Positions 12,105 through 23,040 of a DNA stretch of 64,000 nt are shown here, one piece after another (position 1 is the stretch's first letter; each line of letters starts with the position of its first letter). Origin of the DNA: Apteryx mantelli. Its lineage: Eukaryota; Chordata; Aves; Apterygiformes; Apterygidae. Under the pieces are notes generated by a model. It was not told the origin of the DNA and did no database searches. It was given only the letters and a program-made list of their open reading frames with translations. The stretch lies in the NCBI RefSeq assembly GCF_036417845.1, contig NC_089981.1, positions 83,617,268 through 83,681,267 of the forward strand, in the 5' to 3' direction. The position numbers and the translations under genes were made by a program.

Positions 12105-12124
12105 TTTTTTTTTTTTTTTTTTTT
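12105..12124. repeat. Homopolymer run, T20
   Basis: Twenty consecutive T on the plus strand. It encodes a lysine run in the minus-strand open frame 11984-12451, which is one reason for discounting that frame. No SINE body is seen next to it, so I do not call a retroposon. Confidence 0.95.
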
Positions 12125-12804
12125 CCATTCACCAGGGACATAGTCTCGCTTCGGCAGAGAAAGACACAGTCTTTCTAAGGGGAGAGATAGGTACTGGCAG
12201 GAAAAGCCAACACAATTCAGTCGGATGTTTTCACTCACAGATGTATCTTCGTGCTGAAACTCTGCCCTTCCCGAGCCCAGCTGTGACCTCTCCCATGCAC
12301 CTGGAACTGCGGGGGCACAGAGGGCCAGGTCCCGATTGCACCAACATTTCTTTCCAGCACCAGATGGACAGAAAAGGTCCCTTTTGTCCCTGAAGTCCAG
12401 GCACAGTGCATACGCACTATCTGCTAATACTGCAGTGGAAGGGCTGAACACCCAGCATTCAAATTGCAGCTGAGGGAAGCAGAAAAAACAACAGCTGCCA
12501 GTACTTGCAACAATTAAGATATAAGATTTATTGACTATTTTCCCTCTCCTATATCATAACAATCTTTCCCTCTGCAAGCTGTACTTGAAGCTGAGCCTTT
12601 CTTAGATGGTATACATCAAACCGCTGACATTGTTTCAAAGATCGACTCACCTCTTCCATGTGCAAAACCTGATTATAGTGGATTTTGATTTACTTTCATT
12701 ATGTTTTGTGAGCAAGAACATGACATAATTTAAACAAGCTTATCCTACTCAGGGAGAAAAAAACATTCCTACCACAGTTTAGGTAAACCAAGCAATTATT
12801 CTGT
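12125..12804. other. Non-coding stretch
   Basis: Nothing supportable is seen between the T run and the TAAT-rich block that follows. Confidence 0.5.
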
Positions 12805-12895
12805 TACTAAGTGTAATTAATGCCTAATGATTCGCTTTGATTAATAGGACAATCAGCATCTGCTCCTGGTAATAGGGATTAGTAACCCAAGCCTT
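12805..12895. promoter_or_regulatory. TAAT-rich block, candidate enhancer element
   Basis: Within 80 bases there are several homeodomain-type cores: TAATTAAT (12814-12821), TAATGATT, GATTAATAGG and GGATTA (12876-12881, the reverse of TAATCC, preferred by OTX/PITX-type K50 homeodomains). The clustering and the complex, non-repetitive texture resemble vertebrate conserved non-coding elements. Conservation itself cannot be seen from a single sequence, and TAAT is common in AT-rich DNA. Confidence 0.25.
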
Positions 12896-15800
12896 TTCTT
12901 ATATTGGAAGGTAGGGGGTTCTTTCATATTGAAATCTATTTTTCACATTAATTTCAAAGCAGAAAAAAACAGCCCTATGGTATGTTCTAAAAATAGAATG
13001 AAGGAAAGATAATATATTTTTGAAAAAATATAGAGAAAACTTTAGAATGTCTTCATGAATTTGTATTTTCACAAGAGAAAATCATTCATCCCATCCTTTA
13101 AGAAAGAAATTGCTTGTAAAATTGGCAGAGAATTAGACTGAAGTAAAGTTACAGCTAAAACACTTAAAATTCTGCATCTTCCAAGCAGTAAAGGTATTCT
13201 CTAAAACAGAAGAGTTAAATTATATAAAAAGATGCATTTGATGTTACTATATTGCTGATTGCTGAATATTCCCTCAGCTTAGGAAATGAAGGAATGGCTT
13301 TTCTAGAGATGATAGATATTTTTCTGAATCTCTTGATTAGTTTCTTATTTTTTGTTCTATGTAGCTGAAGAATTACAACATGCAATGAAGCTACAAGGCT
13401 AATCATTCTTTATCACCCTCATCTTCTATCGATCCCCAAGATGGAGATGGAGTGCAGTTAGATGCAAACGCTAATCCAATCGTATAACAGACGTCCCCAT
13501 ATGGTTAGTCACCAGCTTTGCCTTAAGCCAATCAATAATCACTTGGATGAAGAAAAATGAAATTGGATTTGTTTTTGCTGGAAGGTTAGTTGTCAGTCAT
13601 TTGGGCTCTGGTAGCTGCATCTACCAGGTGATATCCAGGTGTTAAGGAATTCTCAGTCACTTTAGTGCCCACTCAAAAATAGCTGTCACAATGTGTGATG
13701 GATACTTAGGAAATAATTCTCCTTGCTGGGATCACTGAACAGAATTAACTTGAGCCACACACCTTGCTTCTAAAAGCCTCTGAAAGGGACTAAACACCTC
13801 ATAAAATGAGCTGGGCTTTTGCTGCAAAATAAACAGAAAGTGTCCCTGAAGAAGCTATGTCATTATGAGCCCTTGAACACAGGAGGGCTGAGATGTGGGC
13901 TCACCTGAAGGCTTTTGTTCTGTAATCTCCTGATGAGAGCTGGAAGAACGGAGAGCGAATCCACAGCAGGCACCTTGTAAGTGCTCGGGTTACTCTCTTC
14001 ATGGATGCTTTCACCAAAATGCTTGTCTGCTGCAACATGTGCAGTGCTGAATAAAGTGAAGAGTGCCCACGAATGCTGACGTTTTAAGTGACTCGACTTT
14101 AGCCAGAACTACCTCCCTTGACACCGCTTCTGAGAGTGTATTTGGCTGAAGCCTGGCACCCCTGTTTGGTCACAGGCACTGCACGTGTCCTCTGAAACAG
14201 GTCCTCTGTGTCTAGAAAATGTATTTCAAGTTCTCCTGCATGGGGATTTGTGCTGCAATTGCAGAGGGACTCAGGCAGGTCAGGGCTGATGATGAGCATG
14301 TTTCACTGTACGTGCAGTTTGATCGAGTGAATAATTCTCTAGTAGTAAATACTCAGCGATCACAAAGGACTGTTTCTGATCAGAGAGGAGCTGAAACAAA
14401 GAAACTGCAATGAACTTCAAATATAATTTCAAATATCTGAACACATAAAGGCAAAAAACACCTGCTTTGAGATGGCCCACCAACCATGTGTTAATTAACT
14501 GCAGTGTATACTGAAAATTTTATCTTCCCTTGGCTTTATTTCTCCTTGGCTTATATGTTTACTCAGAAGAACTGTCTTATTTCACAAATCTGTATTGGTG
14601 ACAAGCTTAAGGTCTTCCGATTACCTTTATACTCTTTTCTGTTTTCCTCCTTTCAAATGTGGCTTTACCAGATGTGCAGTTCCTCCTGTTGCTTATCATG
14701 GTTCAGGGTTTCACCTCTCCTTTTGGAATCAAAGCCCCTCTGTCTTCTTCTTTTGTCCTTATGGAGGCCCAGTGACACGATGGCTGAAGCAGGACATTTA
14801 GTCTCATATCCTCCATTAGAACCAGTTCCTGTCTTCTTGGTCTGCTTGTCACATTTTAAAGCTAGCAGTTGAGTAAACAGATCCTCTTTGCTGCTTCGAA
14901 AGCCCGAGCTTGAAGTATTATTAATTATAATGTCCACTGTGGCCATGTCTAGGAACCTCCAGCAGGGTCAAGTAGGAGCTATGCAAACACAGTCCCCGCA
15001 CTGAGGAGTTTGGCCAGGTCTGCTCAGTCATTAGCCTACTTCACACGGGTCACATTATAATATATAGTCAGCTCTGGACTAGAAGGTGTGATGGAGAACA
15101 GGGGCACTGTGGAAAAAAAGGAAAACCTGGATAATGCTATTGCTGCCAGAACTGGAGCAGCCTGTGCACTGCTCTCTGTGACATTCTGGGTCCTGCAAGG
15201 GGTTATTTACTCTGGCACAGCCCAAATGCACTGAGGCAGTTCAGGTCTGGATAACAAGTCTGTGTATCTGCGTGACCATGTTAATAAGCTGTCTCCACAC
15301 AGCTTGGGTCTAGTAAGGCCAGTGCTGAATTCAACCTGACCCAGACTGGCTGTCTGTAAAGTCACTTAACATGTCTCTGTGCCGCATTTGCTTGGTGGGT
15401 CCGGTTCCAGGTCAAGAAGACTCTGAAAGGGTAGAGCATCATTTTTGTGACTCTGCACCAGACCCTCTCCATCTGTGTTGCTTGCACTGTGCCCGACACA
15501 GGAGTGATTTATTTGCAAACTGGATAATCTGCCAGGGCATAATGGCAAGGAATCAAAGAACACTCAGAATATGTAACGATGCGTCAACGTTTATATATAC
15601 TTTCCCCCAACAGGTCTTTAAAACAGAGATTCTAAACGCTAGCAGGTATCAAGCACTCACACTGCCGGAGTTCACTGGTGAAAGTTATTTGCAAGCTGGC
15701 ATAGATACTGCAGGCAAAGTAGGAACTCAGCAGAACTAACAGGATGCCTACAGGATGCACAAAATCCAGCTCCTGGACAGACTTTCTCAGTACATATTCT

Positions 15801-16968
15801 CTAGCTGGAGGAGGAGGACTGTTCTGGTATATGTTCTCTAGTAGGCCCTGCATTCCTCCTTGTGCTGTGGTGCATCTTGTTACCTTTGTTTTTAATTAGA
15901 CCTTCTTCTTGATTGGTCTTGACAGCAGTTTTAAGCGGTGTTTTTGTTAAGAAATGTCGCCAGGAAGCATATTAATGGAGAGATGCCAAAGGTATTAAAA
16001 GCTACAGAGTCCCACATTACAATGGGGATATATTCTTGGTTATATGCCAGCACGGTCTTTGGAATATAAAAGCAGAGACAAAACCTCTCCTGCGTTTCTA
16101 TCCTCCCTTGCATTCCATCTTTTACCATCCTATTCCCTTTGCAGATTGGTGAGCGGCAGTTTCTAAATATATGCATAATAGTGAAAACCACTACATAATA
16201 CATTGCATTGAAAGAGTCCTGCCAGGCTTCTAGGTCAAGGGAAGAAATATCTCTTTCTTTCCTAGTTAGCTTATCTTCCCATTTGTCTTCTTTCTCTTTA
16301 TGTAAGAGCTAATGGGGAAGGTCTCCAGCCGAAGGAGCTATTCAGAAAAAGACCTGACATTTTGAATCAAAATTCAAGCTGCCTCCAAACATCGTATCCC
16401 CAGTGCTATTAAACAATAATCAAAGTATAATGAAATTCATATTTACTCTGAAAACAAAATACATACAGGTATTTAATTTAAGAAAAAAACAAGTAATTGT
16501 CTCAAAAAAGAAATATGTGGAAAATGGGTGGTAAATGGATAATTTAGGTGGAGTTTAAAAAAATAGTAATGCTTGAATCTAGGGATGAAGAGGCAAGAGT
16601 GAACAGTAGGCAAAAGCACAGATTTTTGTATATTTATCTTACAGAGGAATGCATAGATACATGCACGGGACAAAGAATTCAAAAGGGCTGCCCATTTCCC
16701 AGAGTACACCCCTGTCCCCATATGCGATTTGGTGACAGATGTCCCGTTCAGGAAGATTCAGAGAACACCACACACACTGTTCCACTTGCATCGTTGTTCC
16801 CGGCCTCTATGTCACACTATATTCTCTGACACCCGAGACCAATTTAACACTTTTGGTGCAAAATACTGAAAACTTGGGTGACACTTTGGAGAAGATTTTA
16901 CCCCACATTATGGTTAAAAGCAAAAAAATATAGCCCTAGACCAATGGCCTGTGCCCATCTGATCTATG
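12896..16968. other. Non-coding stretch
   Basis: No supportable gene, RNA or repeat. The longest frames, such as 14504-14872 and 15371-15739, overlap frames on the other strand and contain no domain. Confidence 0.5.
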
Positions 16969-17042
16969 GCACAAATTCCTTCCTGACGCCAGATCTATCA
17001 TCAGTTTAACCCCAGCTTGGTTAACGATAAATCACCAGCTAC
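16969..17042. repeat. Ancient amniote repeat fragment (ATTCCTTCCTGAC type)
   Basis: CACAAATTCCTTCCTGACGC, then CAGATCTATCATCAGTTTAA, CCCCAGCTTGG and AAATCACCAGC, align with a recurrent sauropsid repeat string (AAATTCCTTCCTGACCCCA, ATCTGGCGATCAGTTAGA, CCCTGAGCATG, ATTCACCAGCC). The four blocks are in the right order. The formal family name is not recalled with certainty. Confidence 0.55.
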
Positions 17043-19675
17043 TTGAGAGGTTTTCCAGCATCAGCAGGGGTACCAGCTTAACTCACGTGAAGCTCCATCT
17101 CTGCTTGGGACCACATGTGGGTATTTCTGAAGAGGTTAGAGAAAAACATCCCAAACTCCAAATTTGGCATTAAGGGCGGAAAAAAAAAATCCTCCAAGCT
17201 GTTGTGAGTGGTCAGTTAGCCTGAAAGCACATTCAAAACAGAGAAGCACTTTGGCACTTGGACGAGGATGCTAACTCTAACATGCTGAAGGCCTTACATC
17301 TGAGGTCTACCTGTCCCAAGTGCCAGTGTGCCCCTGCCTAGCTCAAAGTGCGGGGAAGTGTACAGAGCAGATAAAGACGAGTCAGGTCTCTGGCGCTCAG
17401 ATTAAGAAGATCTTTGTGCAATGGACTCACAGATGAAGTGGTTTTGTCCACCTTACTGATTCCATTGCTTCCTTCAGTTGTCCCATAGTCCCAGCTGGGA
17501 CTCCACTGCCGTGGTTGATATGACACACCAAGCTCTGTCACAGTCTGACACTACGGATAGAGCACCAACATAACAACATCCAGCTGTATCTCTATGCAGC
17601 CCACTACTTTTCCAGGCTGTTCTACATGAAAAGTTCACCTCTTCCTCAGGCTCTGTAGCTTTCTGGGTTACTACTCGGTCATTGTTTCTTAAAGCTCTTC
17701 TTTACAAGATGATTCCTGAGTTGAGTTGTAAGTTGATACCGCTGCAGCCAGCCAGGTAGGGATTATTGGCTTATGTTCAGGATTCCTAGGCAACTCTATC
17801 AGGATGTGGTGTTTCTTATCCTGTCAGTCACGGGTATATAGTCACAGAGCATAATGAAATAACAAAGCATAAACCTAAGCAGGTGAAAAAGGCCTTCCAT
17901 GTCTTTGTACGTATTGTTTGTTCCCCTTTAATCTGGCAGTAAAGAGACAGCAGCCACTGCCGTTATTAGAAACTATAATGTGACGAGTCTGGAACACCAT
18001 CAACATGGACCACGACAGGAGCGCTAAGGCATCTGCAGCCCTCACTGAACATTCGCAATTGGCAAAGTCCTGTATGTGTCCCACACACGTTCAGATGTTT
18101 TACTACAACCAGTGGGCTCATGTCTTAGTGGTATAGGACATACTCTAACAGAGTAATTCAATGAAGGTAACAGCAAACAAACCTAATGCTGCTATGGGAT
18201 GCTTCCTGGCCCATCACCTAACAGCATCCCTAAGGAAAGACTTGTGAACACTGCAGTGCAGTGAGCAAGGTTATTCAAAAGGGAATTATTGCCATGGATG
18301 TGAGGTCTCCAGACTGCCAGGTGAATCCCAGGCCATTGGTATCGTGTGTGTGACCTGAGCTGGTTCTGCAAAGTGCCTCTCCAGAGCAATGATCTGCGGG
18401 ATTATCCTGACCATTAAACTCCTCATGCTAGAGCTTTGTAAGTAGCATGATGGAAGGCTGTATTCTGCTCTCAGCGGTATGTATGCGCAGCTCCCATTAA
18501 TACACATTCATGCTGAACACATCTGGCACCAAGGCATCTCAAAGTGGTAGAGCACCGCAGGAAGATTCATTTTCTTCAGAGGCTGGATAAGAAACGTCAC
18601 TGAGCTAAAGAAAACAGTCGCATCCTTACCCACTGTGTTTCGGACTTCATCAGTTCTTGCCCCTGCCCTGCCTTTCCACTACAGGTTTAAGAAAACCCAA
18701 CTCTATACATACCTCCAAAGCCTCCAGGGACAAAACTTTCCTCTGCAGCCTTCATCGCATCTCTCAATCCCTTATTCACAAGTACAGAATCCATTGTATA
18801 ATCTACACACACTCAGCACAAAGATCAGTCTTTAACATCAGAGGAAAAGGTAATGTATGAAGAAATAGAAGAATATGCAATTGAGAGTCCTCCACTGCAG
18901 AAAAGAGTGGAGAAATTTGCCATCACATATCATGTATCTCACTAACAGATATGTATTCATTCTGCTTAAATGTAGTCTGGTAGTTCCTATGTATTCCTTG
19001 CAGTTCCTAACAATTATATCTGATCTCTTTGTCAGGGACAGAAAATGTAGACTTAATAAGATGTCAACAGACAAGGAGTATAAAGTAATTGCCCATTACG
19101 CTATAAATGTGTTATAATCATTTGCCAGAGGGAAAAGAAGTCTAAGTGAATGAAAACTCTTGATGGTTTCATTATGCTTCTATTAAGAGGCAGCCAGTCC
19201 TCCTGATCCAAACACAAGGCTTGATGCTTCTTGCATTTACACCACAGAAAATCTGCAGTAACTGCATTGTTAGCAGTGGATTTGCAGCAACACGGAGCTG
19301 GAGTAAGAGAGATCAGAGAGGGTTCTGAGCACTTCTGAGCCAGGATGAAATGAAAACATTTACCATGCATGTGGCTGAGGAAGAAAAATTCAATAAAAAT
19401 GAAAGCAAAGCTGAATAAAATGCCAGAGCTCTTTCCAGCACTGGCAGGAGTCAAGCAGGGTCTGTGCATGGGGAGCATGCAAAGAAAGGGCTAAATTCTG
19501 CCTTCCAAATCACACTGTTAAAAAGCTAGAATAATTATTTGCTTATTAGTTATTTAATAAAACTTCCTTTTCTCTGTCCTCCCTGCCACCCAGGCAGAAC
19601 ACAGCTGCTGAAATCCCTTTCTGTCTTTGCCAAGATCAGCCCAGCCTTTTTCAATCACTCACTGACTCCCCCTTT
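17043..19675. other. Non-coding stretch
   Basis: No gene is supportable. Faint repeat-like strings near 17345-17410 and 18530-18600 are too diverged to call. From about 19560 the sequence becomes strongly pyrimidine-rich, leading into the LINE remnant that follows. That part may be more of the same element. Confidence 0.45.
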
Positions 19676-19940
19676 CTCTACCGCATCTTGTTCAAGCTCC
19701 TTGTCCTTGCCTTTGTGCCCTGCATAATTCGAGTTCTTCCCCACTTCGCCTGCTACCCCCTCACATCCTCCATGCCCTAGGTGCCAACGTCAGCAGCCTG
19801 TGCACCTCCTTCTCCGCAAACCTCTTGGCATTTCCCCTGCCACCACAATTCACAGCCTCCCCGAGGTGCTTCGCGAAGTCGTCACTCTCACCCACTTTCA
19901 ATACTTTTTGAAGAACCTGTTCTTCCATGACCTTAAATAA
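19676..19940 (+). repeat. LINE remnant, L2/CR1 superfamily, end of ORF2
   Basis: Pieces of the C-terminal end of an L2/CR1-type ORF2 protein are visible in three successive plus-strand frames. They are FKLLVLAF from about 19691, ALHNSSSSPLRLL from 19717, and IHSLPEVLREVVTLTHF leading into FLKNLFFHDLK before a TAA at 19938. This follows the family pattern KLLVLTFKALHN ... LWNSLP..LR...TL..FK..LKTHLF. The changes of frame show at least two frameshifts, so the copy is dead. The pyrimidine-rich sequence from about 19560 may extend it upstream. RT catalytic motifs are absent because only the 3' end is present. Confidence 0.65.
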
Positions 19941-21779
19941 ATACAGCTGCTGGTGGCTTCATCCACTTGCTACATAGCAACAGGAATCGTCACGCTGCCT
20001 TCGCATTAGCCCTACCGAGTACGTAGCCTCTGCACTGGTGTGTTTGCCCATGCTTCCCAAGCCCGTCCATCTCAGCGGCAGCGGTAAAACGGTTTGTGAG
20101 TCCCACAGGTAGGGCCTGCGAATCGCTCTTGGCTTCCACCTGCGTCATGAAGCGCAGCACATCATATATTTGGGTGCCTTCAACACACCAGCAAGAGCGT
20201 GTCTTGCCTGCAACCCTTTAGCTTTGGCTCCTGTGCTGGGGTATGGCATATGAGAGGTGGTGGGGCTGGGGAAGGGAGAGAGGTAGCAGGGTCTCGGGTC
20301 CGTGGAGGACTTCTCCCCACGGCAAGGTCGTGCTCTGCAGGCAGCAAAGGACACAAAGCAAACAGCTGCTTTTCATGCTCACTTGCACAGCTACAAGATG
20401 CTATGAAAAATTATGTATGTTGTGCCTGAAAAAAGACGTTCTAACCAGGACCACGATCTGTCAGCTCCCCAAAACTACACGACTACCTGCTTAGCTGTAG
20501 CTGTACCTCCTTCCTGCCTAACCCCTTAGACTTCTGTGTCTTTCTAGCCATCTACCTGCTTATCTAGGTAGGCTGCTGCAGAGTGAGCCTTTTGCAAACT
20601 GAGAATGCAACAGGGTGTGGGTCTGGCCCTTTATTCTCTGTCTGTCTCAAACCACTTTTCTTTCTAGCAGTTTTTCAGTATATTTGCATTTACTACTTTT
20701 GCGACTTCCTATAGCATTTACTTAAAAGCTCCTGTTCTAGGCTCAGCACAAGAAAAACCTAAGCTGTTTCTGTAAAAAAAATACTGGGAAAATAACAGCC
20801 TCAGCAGTGAGCCTAATGTTTACGTATGTCCTACCTCTCGCTATCATTTTGTTCATGAAAATATCCTATCTCTTCATTTGATTTGATTTTAAGGGAATCG
20901 CGCTGTGTCTCCCCAGACTTCTAAACTCCCTGGGCACTTTCCATCAAGTCTGAGAGACTGCCAGTTTCTCCCGATTTTCATGAAAACCGATGGCTGAATA
21001 GGGGAGAGACATAGGTTCGTCCCCCTGTGGAGAAGGACAGGCTGAATTTAACCATCACTCAGTATGCAGAAGTGAGTGAGATGGCCGGGGATGCTGTAGC
21101 AGGGAGAAGTTAGGGAGCAGAGGACACATATCCATCGTGATCGAGGCGTCACCGCTTTGTGTTGCAGTAGTACTGCATCACTTTGCCTTGCACTCTCACG
21201 TGGCTTTCCTTTAATTGGCCAGTGCATCTAAATGAACAAATGGTTATGTTGTTCTTGAATCGTGAACATTTCAGTTAATTTTCTGTCTTTTTTCGGTTGG
21301 GGCAAAGAAAGATGCCTGTTTGTCCCGCCTCCTTGGAGAGGGTTACGGCAGCATCTTGTCACACAGGCTCCGTGCTCTGTCCCGCGACGCTGCGCTGCTT
21401 GGAAAGCCGCTCGCCCGGGCTTGCTGCCGTGCAGGCGTCTGCTACCTGCTGCACGGGTTTGCTCTCACTGACACCGGTATCCTGAGCTCACAGCAAGACG
21501 GTATTAGCCACTTTCAAAATATTTAACGGGAAACAACCCTCTTATCTAAGGCTGTTGATGAGAGTCATACTTCTGTGTGCGCTCCTCTACTTTAGTGTGA
21601 AACGTTTTTGTTGTGCATCAGATTCAGACTCTTAAAAGAAAAATGCTCCTGGAGCTGCGTCTGAAGGTGTTTCCCTTCACATAGCATCTGCTCCAAAGTT
21701 ACCTGGACCTAATGCTTTTTTTTTTTCCCCCTGGGGCTTCAGGGCACTGTGGATTAGACTTAACTGCAATGAGCCCGTT
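19941..21779. other. Non-coding stretch with modest CpG patches
   Basis: CpG dinucleotides are moderately frequent at about 19980-20330 and dense in a short patch at about 21340-21480, roughly 14 CpG in 140 bases. No gene is attached. An 11-base T run lies at 21716-21726. Confidence 0.45.
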
Positions 21780-21808
21780 TATAAATAGAGGAATCTCATC
21801 TATTTATA
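21780..21808. promoter_or_regulatory. Inverted pair of MEF2-like sites in a perfect hairpin
   Basis: TATAAATAGA (21780-21789) and TCTATTTATA (21799-21808) form a perfect 10-base inverted repeat around a 9-base spacer. CTATTTATAG at 21800-21809 fits the MEF2 consensus YTAWWWWTAR exactly. The opposite arm, read on the minus strand with its preceding base, is CTATTTATAA, which also fits. Two head-to-head consensus sites this close are unlikely to be random, although the motif is AT-rich and TATA-like. Confidence 0.4.
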
Positions 21809-21930
21809 GACTAGCTTTCCCTGAGCAGACAAGTGGTATTGGTAAGAGACATACAGTTTCTTGTACGTAGCAGGGGCATTATTTGTATCGCTGCTGTTTT
21901 CCATTTAGATACAGATACTCTCCTTTCAGG

Positions 21931-21946
21931 AAAAAAAAAAAAAAAA
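21931..21946. repeat. Homopolymer run, A16
   Basis: Sixteen consecutive A. No retroposon body or target-site duplication is recognised around it. Confidence 0.95.
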
Positions 21947-22719
21947 CTGTATAAGAAATGCCACAAAAATGCTGGGCTGTGTGCAGCCATACACTGAGTC
22001 GCTTTATCTTGCATTAAGCATTTGGGATGAAAACTAAACAGATTGAGATGATAAACAAGAACTGGATTTTATGTAAAAGACAAACAAGGACCACTAAAAC
22101 CATGTCATTTAAAATTAAATATCACTGGTTTTTAACATTACAAAACCCAGTCAGTTCCGAAATACCAGAAGTATTTTATCACTATTGGCCTATAACTAAA
22201 ATTGAATAGTTTTAACATTTTCTTTTAGTTTAATACAACTGCATTCAAGGCAAGGGACATAAAGGGATTAGTATAAACAGGAGTAATTATGCTAAAATAT
22301 TTAGCCAAAAATTTCAGACTTAGACATTTGGGGGGAGACGGAGGGGGAGGAGAATCTGATTCTTAATAAGAATTGAATTCTCACCTTTCCTGCTCTTCCA
22401 AATCCCCCTCAATCTATAGTTAGGCTCTGACCTCAAAAGCATCTTGCATTTCAAATATCTTTCTCCTATTTTCTTTGAATTGCAGCTGTTCTGAGAGGAG
22501 AAAATCCAACCATATCCTGGAGGCATAGCAAAATACATATTTAGGAGAATAATTTTAGGCCCTCGGGTTTGAAGTTTTGACCAATGGGATTACATTGGTA
22601 TAAACAACAGCAAAGCCCCAAATCTAGGAAAAATAACAAAGCAGAAAGATCTTCTCAAAGAAGGGTAGCCCAGTTCCTGCAAAAGCTGCTAAGAATTACT
22701 GTAAGGCAACAATTAATGA
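21947..22719. other. AT-rich non-coding stretch
   Basis: No gene. A purine-rich patch at 22330-22353 has two runs of five or more G, which is too few for a standard four-tract quadruplex. Confidence 0.5.
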
Positions 22720-23040
22720 CCATTGCTGCTGGGTCTCTAACTGATGCAGAGGGAATATTGATATAATCCTATTAGTGAGTTGCTCTCATTAATGTACTTA
22801 CGTCAATTAGCTGAGCATTTTAGCAGAAAGGTGAATTTATGAAATGCTTTTTTTTAAATCCAACATAGATTTCTAGTGCAAAAATCAATTCTGAACAACC
22901 AACAAAGATCAAGGTCCATTAATGAATCTTATCTGACACTAATGTTGTCTAATTACATTAAAATGTCACAACTAATTTAATGGCATCAGAGCTCCTTGCT
23001 CCATAAATAAACACAAGTTTGGTTACATTTCTAAAGAATT
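22720..23040. promoter_or_regulatory. Candidate conserved non-coding element
   Basis: This block is AT-rich but complex. It is dense in homeodomain-type and related cores, including ATAATCC, CATTAATG, CAATTAG, CCATTAATGAATC and CTAATTACATTAAA, together with ACAAAG-type SOX/TCF cores. No repeat signature is visible. The texture is that of vertebrate developmental enhancers. This is an inference, because conservation cannot be judged from one genome. Confidence 0.25.

Noticed and set aside
12105..12124. Poly-T as the tail of a retroposon or processed pseudogene
   Set aside because: No element body, gene similarity or target-site duplication is visible on either side. The same holds for the A and T runs at 21931, 41303 and 47419.
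11984..12451. 155-codon minus-strand open frame
   Set aside because: It runs through the T20 homopolymer, which gives a lysine run, and shows no domain.
20682..20689. Octamer ATTTGCAT (also ATGCAAAT at 26945)
   Set aside because: About two perfect octamers are expected in this window by chance, and neither lies in a special context.
22330..22353. G-rich patch as a possible quadruplex
   Set aside because: Only two tracts of three or more G are present, so it does not fit the standard four-tract pattern.
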